Of a stretch of DNA of 64,000 nucleotides, positions 24,045-37,600 are shown piece after piece. The DNA is from Neelides folsomi (Eukaryota > Arthropoda > Collembola > Neelipleona > Neelidae). Every line of letters starts with the position of its first letter. Positions within the stretch are counted from its first letter, which is position 1. Position numbers and translations under genes: made by a program. The notes beneath the pieces were generated by a model. It ran no database searches and had not been told where the DNA came from. It saw only the letters and a program-made list of their open reading frames with translations. The stretch covers positions 30,805 to 94,804 of the forward strand of contig JAQGBZ010000246.1 in NCBI GenBank assembly GCA_034687125.1, read 5' to 3'.

Positions 24045-24470
24045 TATTTAAATTTATCACAGTCGGCGTCACCTCACCCTTAAGTCTCCTTGGAATACAA
24101 CTTTCGAGTTTAAATGTCCTAGACTCGATTGGCCTAAAGGACGAGGCAAAAGCTGAAGATGGGCTGATTGAAGTTTGTAAGATCTAAATGAAGTCCCTGA
24201 TAGATCAATGGCTATATATGGGGATTTTGACTCTGTTCCTCCTCCTGTTCCTCCGATGGTCATTCGGGAAAGTGGGAATATTTCGGTGGAAACTTCCATG
24301 ACCGACCACATGCGCCTCTTTCTCTCTCGGCCTCAAGTCCTCATGGCCAATAGGGTGGTTGACGGGAGTGGCGAAGCTGCAACTGCGCCAGGATTAACTC
24401 CCTTATCCTCTGCCTACTACCAACCCTACAAACAAGTAATAGAAATACGAGAAACTTAATGTTAGAACTG
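24045..24470 (-). promoter_or_regulatory. Probable Lim3 5'UTR and promoter region
   Basis: GC-raised DNA directly upstream of the Lim3 start codon, falling to very AT-rich DNA beyond about 24470. Frames are open on both strands here without recognisable domains. The frame leading into the ATG is closed by a stop at 24071-24069. I could not place a transcription start. Confidence 0.4.
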
Positions 24471-27400
24471 AAACTGGAAACTATGAAAGAGAATCCTTAT
24501 AAGAATAATTCAAAAAAGAATATAAAAAACATTCTCATATATTAAAACATACCTAATAAGTACGCATATTAGTAGTATTTAGGGCTAGTCGCATTTTATA
24601 ATATCCGCATTGTATGTCTTATCTAATCTTACATATATTTTTTTACTCCTGTTTACTATGTATAGTAGTATTGAAATAATATCGAACTTGCGAGAATGGA
24701 AGTACCATATTATTAAATTGCAAATAATAAATATGCAGTATAGTATACCTATTGCATAGAGTACAGATATGTCGAGTGTATTATTACATTATGATTAAAG
24801 GGATTCAACAATTTTTATACAGATTTTCTATTTAATTTTAGACAAATACTTGAAGAATCAAAGATTTAATGAAAGTGCATAAGATATAAAGATAATAAAT
24901 ACATTGGAAATATGTAGCATACATACTTATAAGATATTATTTTACAGGAAGACTCTTTCTAGTAGAAGGAATTGAAGTAATTTCTTTAGACTACTTTTCT
25001 CATATAAGAAAGAGATGAACTTTCTCTCACTCTGTTTGATTTCATTCCATTATCCGCCCCACCCTTCATCCTCCTCTCCCATGTTTTCATTTATTTGGAT
25101 GCATTTCTGCCCCTCAGCTACGAACATGAAAAGAGTTTATGAACCAAGAAACTTTTCATGCAAAGTTTTCCTTACGAATTACACCAGCAATGCAAAGAAG
25201 TAAACAATCTTCTAGACTCTGGAAAAACTTTAACCATCCTACTGCCTTTTCTCAAACTTGGTAAATATTTAATTTGAGATTATAAAACAACTTGTTTTTA
25301 AACTTTCACTTAAAAATGGTATTTTAATCTTATAACAACGTATGGTTTAGTTTTCATATTTCTGGTGCTATAAATATTGTAAGTAAAGTGGAGACTCTTG
25401 GGTGAAAAATGAAAGTAATAAAGTAATCAATAAGTAATTCGTGAAGACATTTTCTCTCAGGCGAAATGAACATTGTTTTCTCTGAGGTGAGATATGGAAC
25501 TCGATTTGGGTATGTCAAGAAGGTAATTCTCTTCTCGGTCTTTTCTCGCTCTTCCAAATTACTTGAACAAATCAGGAAGGTTGGATGGTGGAGATGAACA
25601 CAAAATGCATCTCCTTGTCCTACCGACACTCGAGGAAAATTCCCCCATCCCTTCACAGACCCAATTACATTAATATTTACTTCAAATTTGCATACCCGAC
25701 GAACCCCCTCAACTCAACAATGTGATGGGAATTTCTTTGCTTTCTTATACTTCGTATGAAAAATTATGGTTATAAAAATGAAATGACACACTAAACAATA
25801 TTGTTATATGAAACGAAACAATGCTTCATTATTTTCATCATTATTATTTTTTAATTGATCACATTTATATCAATAACAATAATGTTTACTCTGAAGTTGA
25901 AAGTAGTTTATTCGACTCGATCATAGTATAATGGATATAATAATGTTCTTTACCAATTTAGCAAATATTTGTCAAAGATCAACATAAATAAGTGTTTCAT
26001 CAAAGTAAAGTGCCCAAACAAGTAAATTGGCTCGTTGATGCATTGTTCACTAGAAGTTCATTATTGTTTATAGTTGAGTATATATTATAACAATAGTTAA
26101 TTGATTAATTTTTTAACTTGGGAAATTATATTCAAAAAGACTAAAAGTGGGAGTTTTCCTCAACAAGAATAATATTTTATTCAACATTTCCTCTTCGTTT
26201 AATTAATGCTGAACATGGGGGATAAAAGGCTTGATTTAAAATTGATCAATCAATCAGGTTAAAAGAGTTTTTCTGTCCAATACATTGAGTGGTTAGGAAA
26301 ATACAGACGAGATACTCGTAAATACGAGTTGCATGACTTGGGACAAACGATGGGCGAACCGAATTTCTTCCAATACTCCTGCACGGAACATAACTCAATT
26401 TTTATTTCATGTCTTATTCATACGAGTACTCGTATAACTAACGAAGTTGTAACAAAGTACTTAAGTATTATAGTAAGTAATCCAAAAATGAATGAGTGAA
26501 TAAATACAGAAATAGCTCAGAACAATAAATATTTATATACAATGGAGGTTTGGAGTCCGATCATATTCATCCCGGATGTTCCAGTTTTAGTCCAGAGATA
26601 ATGAAGCTGTTTGAAGTAAACTGGTGTTTAAGGAGACAAAAGGGACCTGACCTTCTCACTGGTGTTTTTGAGTCCAGTTGGGACGTTTTAAAGGTTCTCC
26701 TCCCCTCGGTTGATGATAAAAGTTATGGGCGAGGAGTTATTCGTATTTATGTTCCCCATCCCGTGAAAGCCCGGGTTTCTTTTCATGGTGTAAGCCAGTG
26801 ACAAAGACCCCCTGCAGACCACACCATTTGGCCAATTCACTCATATCCATTCCTCCCGTTATCTACCCCCAGCAAATGTAGTATGAAAGGGGGTCCTATC
26901 AATAATAAGAATTATGCCGCACTATCACGTACATCATTACATTCTTTAAAGGACTAACTCTAACCTAATAAGAACAAACAAAATAAACCCAATTGGAAAA
27001 GTGCAGAATCTAATTAATTATAAATACATAGAGATTCCTCATTATGAATGATCAATTTTTCTCTCTCGATACTAGAGTTTCAAGAATGGGTATTTTTATT
27101 TAATGATTAAACATAAGAAAGTAGCAGAGGTTTTATTTGAAACTTTTACCTTTTTGAAGCTTATTATTTATAATGTATTTAATTCTACATAAATCTTCTA
27201 CAAACCAAAGCTTACGAAACCCAAAATTTCTCAGACTTTTGACTTACCTTTTGTCGAATTTAACTAGAATTAGTCTGAGGAAAAGACGAATGGAAATTTT
27301 ATTGTCAGAAAGGGATTTGTACATTTAAGTTCTTGCATATTGTTATTTCTTAAGAGTAATTGGGTGACTCAGAGCTCCTCAGAGATCTCATTATTTGTTC

Positions 27401-28084
27401 CAATTAGCCCTCAAGTCTGCAGAGTTAGGAAAAGACTCGTAATTATAAGGAAGGGCTAAGAAGGAACAAATGAGGGTAAAGCCTTTCTTTTGACTGCTCT
27501 GGATGAGCGTCGAGGCCCTTGGAGAGATGAAACGATCTGGAGAGAGAAGGGGCATTTCCAAATTCAAGTCCCATGAGGAAAAACGGCCCAACCCCCCTTT
27601 TACAAATCTCATTCCGATCCCGAATCGATCCACCAAGTCAATCGAATGATCAGCATATGAAAAACGCCAGGATCCCTTCTCATCCTTCTGTATACAACCT
27701 TTTTATACCCCTTTACCAAACACACACTTCCAGAGCCAAACCGAAAAATTGACTAATGGGTCCAATTAGCTTGTTTATTAACACTCGACATTTTCAGAAT
27801 TATGTTTTAGACTTATAATTTTTCAGAATCTTTTCTTACAAAGACTACCCATACCCACTGTAATAATGATATAATGATAATTGATATAGTGTAATGTAAT
27901 GTATGAAAGGAATTTTGTGAATTTAAGCAAATGTGATTTATTAAGTTTATTTAAATAATTGACTCTCTAGCTTGCTTGCAAACAAGTGAAGGTCAATGTC
28001 GGGAAATCCTTTTAAACCGGACAAGAGGTTAGCGATATGGGATTTAATTTGTCCTCTATTTCTTGCTGCATAAGATAGGTTGGG
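24471..28084. other. Non-coding stretch upstream of Lim3
   Basis: AT-rich DNA with moderate GC islands at about 26540-26900 and 27400-27720. I see no gene, RNA gene or tandem repeat. Confidence 0.6.
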
Positions 28085-28606
28085 TTAGTTTGGCTTAGGT
28101 TTGGTAAACGACAGATGCGAATGTCTTGTGGGGTGCGAGGTCACTATGAGATGCCGTGAACGTGAACTGCCGACTCCTCCAGCTTGCATGGTGAGTTGGG
28201 TCTAAAATATAACTTAAATGTTAATACCTTTCCTTAACTAACTCTAATACCTGCATGTACTATAAGTTCTTCTATTTATGAAGAGAGTATGTGTAATCAT
28301 CGTCAATATAAAAACACACATTGCACCAAAACGAGTTTAAATTAAATTAAAGTATTAATAATATGAAATGTTAAACTTACTCCCAAAAATGGACTACGGT
28401 ATGGGTCGATATGAGCCTTATTTTGAATCTATAATAATCATTTAAAAATAGTTAATCCAAATTTTGCCAATTGGAATTAATACTTGATAATTATGAATTA
28501 AACAATGATTGATATCAATTACTGGAAATCCACCCTCGATGGATAAAGCGAGGCTGTAATTGGAAGCAGCGAATACAACAAACCCTACCAAAACAATCAA
28601 CCTCAT
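28085..28606 (-). CDS. Candidate small secreted protein, 3 exons, 82 residues
   Basis: Exons on the minus strand are 28606-28523, 28428-28381 and 28201-28085. All are phase 0 with donors GTAATT and GTAAGT and acceptors ATAG and TTTTAG, ending in TAA. Exon 1 encodes a good signal peptide, MRLIVLVGFVVFAASNYSLA, followed by LSIEGGFP. Exon 2 adds IQNKAHIDPYRSPFLG. Exon 3 adds a Ser/His/Arg-rich tail of 38 residues. There are no cysteines and no clear dibasic cleavage sites, and I recognise no family. Support is only the signal peptide plus three compatible splice sites. The exon 3 region is also open on the plus strand with a strong GTGAGT donor at 28191, so the gene could be wrong or opposite. 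Confidence 0.35.
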
Positions 28607-31600
28607 AAGTTTTCAATATAAGAAGTTAGTAATATTCTAATTAATATTGTAAAAGTAATAGGAAATAATAATCTTAAAATTTAATATCATTGGGCTACTT
28701 ACTACTTGCCCTCTAAATTAATAACCGTTTGAACCAAAAAAATAATTGGGGTTAATGGGGTTAATGCTAATTTAGTTAACGATTCGTGTGTGCGCGTATG
28801 AAAATAAACAATTATTAAATCTTTAGCTTACATCTATAAGATGTTTATGGAATGAAATTGAATGGGGAAGCTGAGATCTAACATTTGATTCAAACCGTTC
28901 AACTCGACAAGGGTAGCGTCCTCTTCTCTTTCACTGCTTCAAGCGGGAGTTTTGTCCCGGAACCCAAGCAGATGTCTCACGGTCCCATTTGGCTGAAGAA
29001 ATACGGATCTATTTACCCACAGCACGACCAGGATTCCCGCATCCTTCACATCCCATTCTTGTCTCGATAATTCATCAAACATTGATCTGTAATATTACGA
29101 ATAACAATTTTGCGCCTATTTAATTTATAGTATAATATAATGTAAATAATTATAAGTACTTATAAATCATCAGAATATGCGTTCGATATTATGACTAACT
29201 ACTTAATTACAATACTTGTATACCTACTCTGCTACAATAAAATAAATAAATAGTACATAGGTAGGTAGTTATAATGTAAAAGTACACACAGTAATAGTAT
29301 AGAACAGGTATTTAAAAATGCTCAATAAACAATATAATTCTACTCCATTTAAGACAAAAGCACAGAATATTAATGTTTTATCAATTTTATTTATTAAGAA
29401 TAAGATCATTATAATAAGCATATCCATTCATAAATTAATTTGAATATGGACCTATGCATTATATCAAATAATATGGATTAATAGAGTATGTATTGTATGT
29501 ACTGTATTTATAATATAAGTTGTATTTCCTATTCTACCTATATTTGTATATGTGGTGATTTTTTGCTTTTGAAGTAATTAAGCGTAAGGAATATAATTAA
29601 AAAAAGACTGAGAAGGTTAATTAACAGGCAAGTGGAGCATTGATTGTTATTAATGAAATTAACGATGATTGGTAACGGGATTGGTGGGAAGGAAGAAGTT
29701 GCACCCTCCCGAGTCCCGAGACAATCCTAAAGGAACTTCCTAACAAGCCTCATTCACATGCCACACTCTCCGTATTTCATCTCTAGCAGAGACAGTCGTC
29801 AAGTCCCACAACCAGGCACCATATTGAGGATGATGTTTGAGAGATAAGGAATCAAATATTGCGGGCGGTATAATGAACGAGGGGCTCGTGGAATCAATAA
29901 TTAAACTCATTACGGGGAAACAAAAGGGCGCCCGGTTGGATTGAGGAAGATAGGGAGTCTGCGAGGTTCATTAATATTTGTTAAATTGGAGGCCGAGTCT
30001 CTGTCTCACAAGAGTTCATATGAACGAGAGTTCCCCTGCAAATATTCAGACGGCCCTCATTAACGCCATCGAGCTTCTTTCCATTTGATTCCCGCACGCC
30101 TGAGGGCCCGAGACTTCCAATAATGATTCGCCCTTCAGGCACGATGCTCCTAATTGAAAATTAAACTTATAAAATCCATCAACTTTATCCTCCTTTCATA
30201 CATGGAGATATGAGGGACATGAGGGAGATATGAGGGAACTCCGGGTCTAATTCTGAGCTCTATTTGCTCTAACCGCCCCCAATGAATTTCCGATCCGGCT
30301 GTTCTCTCTTTTAATTGAATTCCCCATTTCCTGATTTTCAATTAAAATTTAATACCCTCATCACACCTCGCATATTCCTCCTCACAAGCTCAGGAATTTT
30401 CAATGTTTACCTTTAAACGGTATTTACGACTAATTGTAATTAGCAATTACCAAAATAAATAACAAAATTAGAATCTGTTCCGGAAACATACAAAATACAT
30501 AGCGGCCCCAGTCTTGATTAATACAATATTGGTATTATTTACTTGTAAGTTTCAAATGAGAAACTTCCAAAGGGGAAATGGTATTGGAATAGGTAATTTG
30601 ATTAAAAGCCCAAGTGTCGAAAAGTGTATATTTAAGGTTAGGAAATTGAAAGTTGATGTTGGAAGGGGTTAAGGAGGGCCGTCGTGGAGATTGAACTCGT
30701 AGAGGGAATGAAGTGGAAAAAAAGCGTATTGGGAAAGGGCGTGAAAATGAGGTTCCTTGCCACGTAAAAGACTTGTAAAACGGGTGAGAGAGTGAGTGAA
30801 TGTGGAGAAGTGGGCGGTATAGGGATCTTTCCATCTTTCCCCAACTTTCTGTTGATCTAGCCCTTCACCATACCACGTCTAGCTCAGATTGCATTAGCCC
30901 ATCTCTCCCGGCCGAGATTTCCAGAGTGACTTTCTCAGCTTTTCTCGGTTCAATCAAGTCAAAGGAAGTCAAAGCAATCTGAATCGAAGACGACGAGCCA
31001 AGACTCAATTTGGACGACGAGGAGTTTTTTTAAACATCCATGAGGTCCAAAAACGAGAATTCCAAATTCATCGACTCTTCATATACTCCCAAAGAAATCA
31101 GAAAATATATGTAGTTTTACAAATTCTAGTAAATTCATCTCAAACACGCCGCAAGGAAATTAACCACATACACACATCCACACACACGACAATGAATTCC
31201 ATAAGGCCTTCAGAGATAAATTGAGAAATCGTCATCATATTTCAAAAACTTGATTTCGATCCATTTTTTCTTCCAAATATTACAAGTAATTCACTAAAAT
31301 ATTTTCATAGTTTTGTTTTATGTTATTAAAGTTATTATGTTACAGATATCTGTATTAAGTATTTCCGTATTACTCTTGTCTTATTAGACTTATTACATGT
31401 AAACAAAAAATACATTCATTTTATACCAGTTTTTAATAAAAATTTTCCAATTTAGGTAAGGCATGTAAGGTAAAATGGCAATATTAGATATTAGATATAC
31501 TTAAATATTTAGCTAGTAAGTCAAAAACATATATGAGCATGAAGACATTAGGTATTATATAATACTCGTAGTAATATATTGACAGCGTCTGCCGTCTTTC

Positions 31601-34600
31601 TTCATCTATTCCTGCCTGGAAGGCTGATTGGAAAATTGGGAATAAGCCGTTCCTCGTTTGCGGGGCTCTGAGTGCCCCAGGACTGGAAATTGATCAAATC
31701 AAATCAAGGTTGATTGGCTAAATGGCAAATTGGATGATTGGATGTCAAACAGTGGGGACCTTCGAGGTATTTTCACGCCTCTCCTCTTCCCCTAAAAGTT
31801 TATTCATAATAGCGTACATACGGGAGATCTGTCAGGGCCTATTACTCCACAGCTTCACAATCCCACCATCCTCAAACACACTTTTCCCCTGAATGTCGTG
31901 TGCATTTGGGTCTTTTCTCCTCAATTTAACCCAATGAGTGTCTCCAGCAAGGTTCGGTTTGAGCTTCTGATGAGGGCAATTTCGCAATTGGAGGAAATGC
32001 CCCAAAGGTCAAATTCTCATATCGGCTCGTCATTTGCGAGTTTGGGTGATGGAGGTCTTGGTACAGGGAAAGATTTAGAAGTCTTAGGTGAGCTTTTCTC
32101 TTTTATTATTCATTCAATCTGGTGGAATCGGTTCCTTCGGCCCTCCCAACCCAATTGATTGCATGGGAACCACAGAGGATCCAATTCCTCTTCAATCGCC
32201 GGACCTGGGGCGGGTTCGGGAGGGAGAGGAATTGACTTCATCGGCCCTCCCATGCCAAATCCCTAATAATTCATTCAAATCAACCTTTCTTTACTTGGGA
32301 AAACCAATTTGAACTGAACATTCTGATCCAATCTGTTTCTTATTTTCTCACCCTCATCTCTGCTCTGATTGCCGGGAGGAGGTTCACTTTGATTGATTCG
32401 ATTTAATACTTCCATTTGAATGAAATTTTGAACAGATTGCTCTTCTATTATTAGTAAAATCAATTTTTAAATTACACACACCCTTACCAATATCACTACC
32501 GAAGTAATGTATATGACCGAAGTTATGTATTAAACCAAGAATACAAAATACAAATCAGTTGTTATTTTGTTATGTATGTAAATAGTTAAATAGTACAGAT
32601 ATTTATGCACAGTACGTGTGTTTAATATAATTTATTAGTATTATTAGTTGTGCTGTCTGTGTATTTACTTATATAAAAAATCTAAAGAGTTGTTTGCCAA
32701 GTTTATTTTTATCTAGAGTACTAACGTAAGGACAGTTATTTTATAAAGAAATATTATTTTCAGTTAAAGAACTTACCATTTGAAAAATAAAAACTTGAAA
32801 AAATATGAATGAATAACGTTTTGAATAAGAGTGTTGAACAATTCGATTTGAATTGAATAATAAAAATTGGAAAGTATTTGTAAATAGAAATTTCGAGCTG
32901 GGCGATCTGAAATTGAGGGAGAGTGAAAGCATTTTATTTGCGTTTGAAATGTAAATTGAATCTTTCCCTGTCCGTCTGTCCCTCGGAGGGATGGCCCTTG
33001 AATATCTCGAGGGTGGCCGAGGAGGAAAGTGGAATAATAAAAAGAGTAAATGGAAGGTGTCAGATTCAGGTATGGATACCGGGAGACGAAACTGGAAATC
33101 TCCCCCTTCTTTGACTGCCCGTCTCACAATGAGACATAATGTCCACTTTTAAGTTGGGGAAAACGAAGATTTTTTCCCTTTCTTCTCTTCAGGAGGCCGA
33201 AAGGGAATTTGCAGACAAACAGCGGCAAATGTTTTCTTCCTGGTCACTTCTCCCATTCCTTTTCCTTGGGGAGAAAACAATGGGGGATCTCTTACCGAGA
33301 ATCCGGGCTTGTCACCACCATATGACACACGGCCCCTCCGATCCCTCTGGCAAATATAATAATCTATACAACAAGGAACCGACCAAACCCCTCCTGCCTT
33401 TCATCGCTCTTTTCTAACCGCCATTTCACGCCCTGGGAACCCCATTAATTATCCGCTCCCACTTTAATTTATTCAAAATATTCATTTAATGACCTTTCAA
33501 TCATGCGGGAACTCAAAGATAATTGAATGTCTTCCTATATATAATTATTTTCCAAAGTTATAATTAAAATCTGGAGTCATAAAATTGATCTTTAATTAAC
33601 TGAATTAATTTTCAATTCGAAGTCTTGTTCCATTACCTTATTATTCCATCCAATCCTTTCATCTCCGAGTGGGAGAAGGGAAAAATAAGTGAGTAATTGA
33701 AGGAGAGGTGTAATTATAAATACTTAATATACATCTATGTGAGTTAATCCCCTCCACCTGTTTGGATTCTCATCTTGAGGGGGCGGGAAGGGAAATAAAG
33801 CCAAGTATGAGATTCTGCCTCAAGACAATGACTTAATTGCACAGGGACACTTTGTATTTCTTTTCCAATCCATCTCTGTTTGTATTGTTCGGACCATACC
33901 TGAAAAGAAGGCTTCTTTGAGGGAGAAATAAAAGACCATTATTTGACGGTCGCCCATCATAATGATTTTTAAACAAAAGGAGTGTCCTGTCAGGATGACT
34001 TTACTTGCACATCAGTAAGAACCGAGTCTCATCTTACTTTCATTCTTCATATGATTCTAAAAATCTATTTGTTCTTTTTCAGTTTATTAACTATTCATGT
34101 ACTTAAATGTATTTTATTATGAATTAAGCAGCTGGTCAACCATGTTAAAACTAATTCCTATCCGAACTTAAATTTCACGATCAATTCATTTAATCTATTT
34201 TGGAACAAACTATTGGATTTATAAATTGGATTTCCGTTACATCAAGCAGGCTTATTTACAATTATTAAGTCTAATTATAGATTATATTTACCATTAGTTA
34301 AACTTAAACACAACAGAAAGAACTACTACTACATTTATATGTAGTATAAATAGGTACATGTTAATATATTTTATAACAAATATACAGTGTATCATTCCAA
34401 AACAGTAGCTTTATAATACCTAACATATGATGTAGAAATAATATAATTAAGATAATAATTATTATAGTGGGTAATTGGCCCTAGATAAATATTATTAACA
34501 AATAATGAATACAAGAACGAGATGAGTAGTATACAATTAGTAAACAATATAAAATAATAAAGGGCAAATGCTTAAGTTCCCCCGTATTAAATGTAATATG

Positions 34601-37600
34601 TATTCCACGAATGTATATGATATGCATGTAGTAGTACATAGGTATGTATGTATCGGATAATAAATATGTATAGTTATGTTTATGTTATATCATTAATCAT
34701 TATTATTCCCATGTATTGGAAATTGGCATAAAGTTTGTTGGAATTATATTCGCAGAAGCTGAATGGGTAAAGAAATAAAAGGGTTATTTAAGGATATAAG
34801 AGGATGAGGTATTTGATAGAAGGTGGTCGAGCTTATATGCTTCTTCCCCCTTCTTCGTCTCTTCTGTGAGTTCGGAGGTCTCCACTAATCATACCTAAAT
34901 ATTGACCAATTACACTAACGAGCTGCCAGGCTCGCATTCATTCACATGAATCCCATCTTCTTCCCGAGATCCTTCCAAGACTCCTCGAGATTTCCTTTTC
35001 GTTCCGACGGCCGGGCTTTTTCCCCAATTACTGCTCCCCCCACAATAATGAAGTGAACGGTGAGAGGAAGAATCGACATGAATTATTGCCCTTCCCATCC
35101 CTCCAACCCAAAGTCGAGTCCTTCTTAATTTAAATGACGCCAATTATGACTTTCCTGGCATACGAGGAGGGAAAGATAATACAAATAATCATCGCCGCCC
35201 CTATGCATCACTTTTTGTCTTTCCTTCCCAATTATCTCTCTTGGGTCTGAAGTTGACGGGATTAAAAAGTCTTCTCTCGAGAATCAAAATAAGAGAAATT
35301 GTCAATTATCAAAAACTATAAAACAATACAATAAAGGAAACTTACCTATCTAACTACTATTTATTTATGGTTTACAATCATTTCTGGGAGAATTAAAAAA
35401 ATAATGTCTTAAAATTGGTTAGGAGAATTGGGAATGACTATTTTTACCACTCTATTTTAGGGTAAAATTTACAAAAAACTAATTAGATTTAAAGGTTTCT
35501 CTCATTCATCTATAAAAAATAAAGGTCTCTTGATGAAGTCTGGCTTAGTTAAAATAAGAATAATGAGGAAGAAAATGTGAAATGATGATGATGGGACATG
35601 GAAGATAAAAGAACACAACACGCACAACTACATACTCTCATCCACTAATTAGCTCTTCAATCTCCAAATTCTAATGAGAAGATTTTAAAAGCCATTTATA
35701 AATTAGTTCTTATAAATGCTGCTAGTATACCTATTATCTTACATTACATTACTGATGAGAAAAGAATATTACCTCATGTATGAAATACTCATCATAATCA
35801 TCAAATACATATCAGACACACAACACAAATACTGTACCTAATATTGTATAATATTCAGTATTTTAAAACATTATTGTATTTATCTATCATAATTATGAAG
35901 ATATTAACTAAGTTGATGCGTCATATTCATTTATTAATAAATTATAGGTTTATCTTATACTTATAAAACGTTATGGAAATTTAATCAAAATTAAAACCAT
36001 TCTATGTTTTAATCTGATTAAATTTATTTTGATATTCTGAATATCAATTTAATTTATCAGTATTTAAATTGAATTTCCAGTGCTCATATTGCTCCTTGGA
36101 GTGAGTAAGAGATGAATGGGAAGGTTTTGATGAAATTGAAGAACGCGGAATTCATTTTCCAAAGGCTCAAGTGAGAGATTAATTAAGTATGTATGCCTGT
36201 GAGTGAGTGTGGCCCGAGGGCCGGGTGGGGTTCGGAGTGCGAGGGACTCATTATCCCAAGCTCCGTTCTTTAATTAAGCAATCCATTCCGAATCGGCTCG
36301 ATTCGATTACTTTACGTGTGTTGCCCTCATGAAATCACCACATTTCGGCTCGCCCGTTCCCCCTCAAAGATTTCATTTAATACCAAATGCTCCAAATGTC
36401 CCCAGAATTCCCCCGCTCTGGAGAAGGCCCAAAGTCTTAATTGGTCTCCTTCACAATTGTTGTGGGGGTCGGAAGGAAAGGAGAAATCAATCACTCATTC
36501 ATTTCTCTCGGCCCAATTAAGGCGAGGTTTGGATTTGAAGCTATTTACGACCTAATGATGTTCCATCGTCCTGAAATGCCTATATTACTTCTTAAATTAT
36601 AATGGTATTTTTCTCATATCTCTCAGTACAGATCTATATAGGGAGATCCACAGGGAGGATGGAGGTGGATGTAAGTAAAGCAGTGTAACTAGCATGTAAG
36701 TATGTTTTCTTTCTTGGAGAAGTTCCGGCGTTCCCCAGCCTCCGCACTAACGAGCTGTCCCGAACTCGATCCCGGGAGATTACACTTTACCCCAACTCCC
36801 TTCATACGAGATCGCCCCTTTATAGAGACCCTTACAGACCCTAACGAACGAGAAACAATTAAAGTGGAATAAACTACGTATTTCCCCAATTAGTCGTGGA
36901 CCATAATGAGGGGGATCACTTCTCGTAAGTCGATTCACGACTTAATTCCGCCAAGAAGAACACGTTACTAATATAGATTTACGAATATAAGTATACCCGT
37001 CATATAATAAATACAGATGCCTAGCCTTACAATAGTTTAGTGCAATACTTGCAATTAGCAATATGATATAGTTTTCTTGTGTACGATGTATAAGAAATAT
37101 ATAGTATACTCATACATATTATAAGTATGTACAGATAGTACAAACAGCGGGTGAGTAATACCCCCAGTTCTCAAATGAACCCACAATTTATCCCACTTCT
37201 TTTCTTCGGTTCCTGATTGCGGTGGTTCATTGAGAACTTCGTTCCCAACTTTATTTCTACGCTCATTCTTTATCTTCATCTCTGCTAGAATTGGACGGAT
37301 AATGGAGGAACTTGAGCTATCTTTTAGTTAAACATCGATTTATTAAAAGTTTACTAAGCTGACCAATAATTATAGGGAATTTAATTGTAATTGTAATTAT
37401 AAAGAAATACTATACTAGATAAATAATTCTTTGTAGTTAAATTAGGTAATTATGCTTATGATTGGACATAATTTAATCAACATTACATTTTGGACGATAT
37501 TTTGTCTAAATAATTTTCATGCTTGGGTAAGTAAATACAAGAATTGAAAGTAATTTCATTAAATCTCCTCTATAATTAATTTGTTAAAATAAAGACTTAG

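Noticed and set aside
28076-28104. TTAGG-like words resembling arthropod telomere repeat
   Set aside because: Only a few imperfect, irregularly spaced copies; not a tandem telomeric array.
32741-33127. 128-codon minus ORF in the desert
   Set aside because: Phe/Ser/Lys-rich translation of AT-rich DNA without domain or signal peptide.
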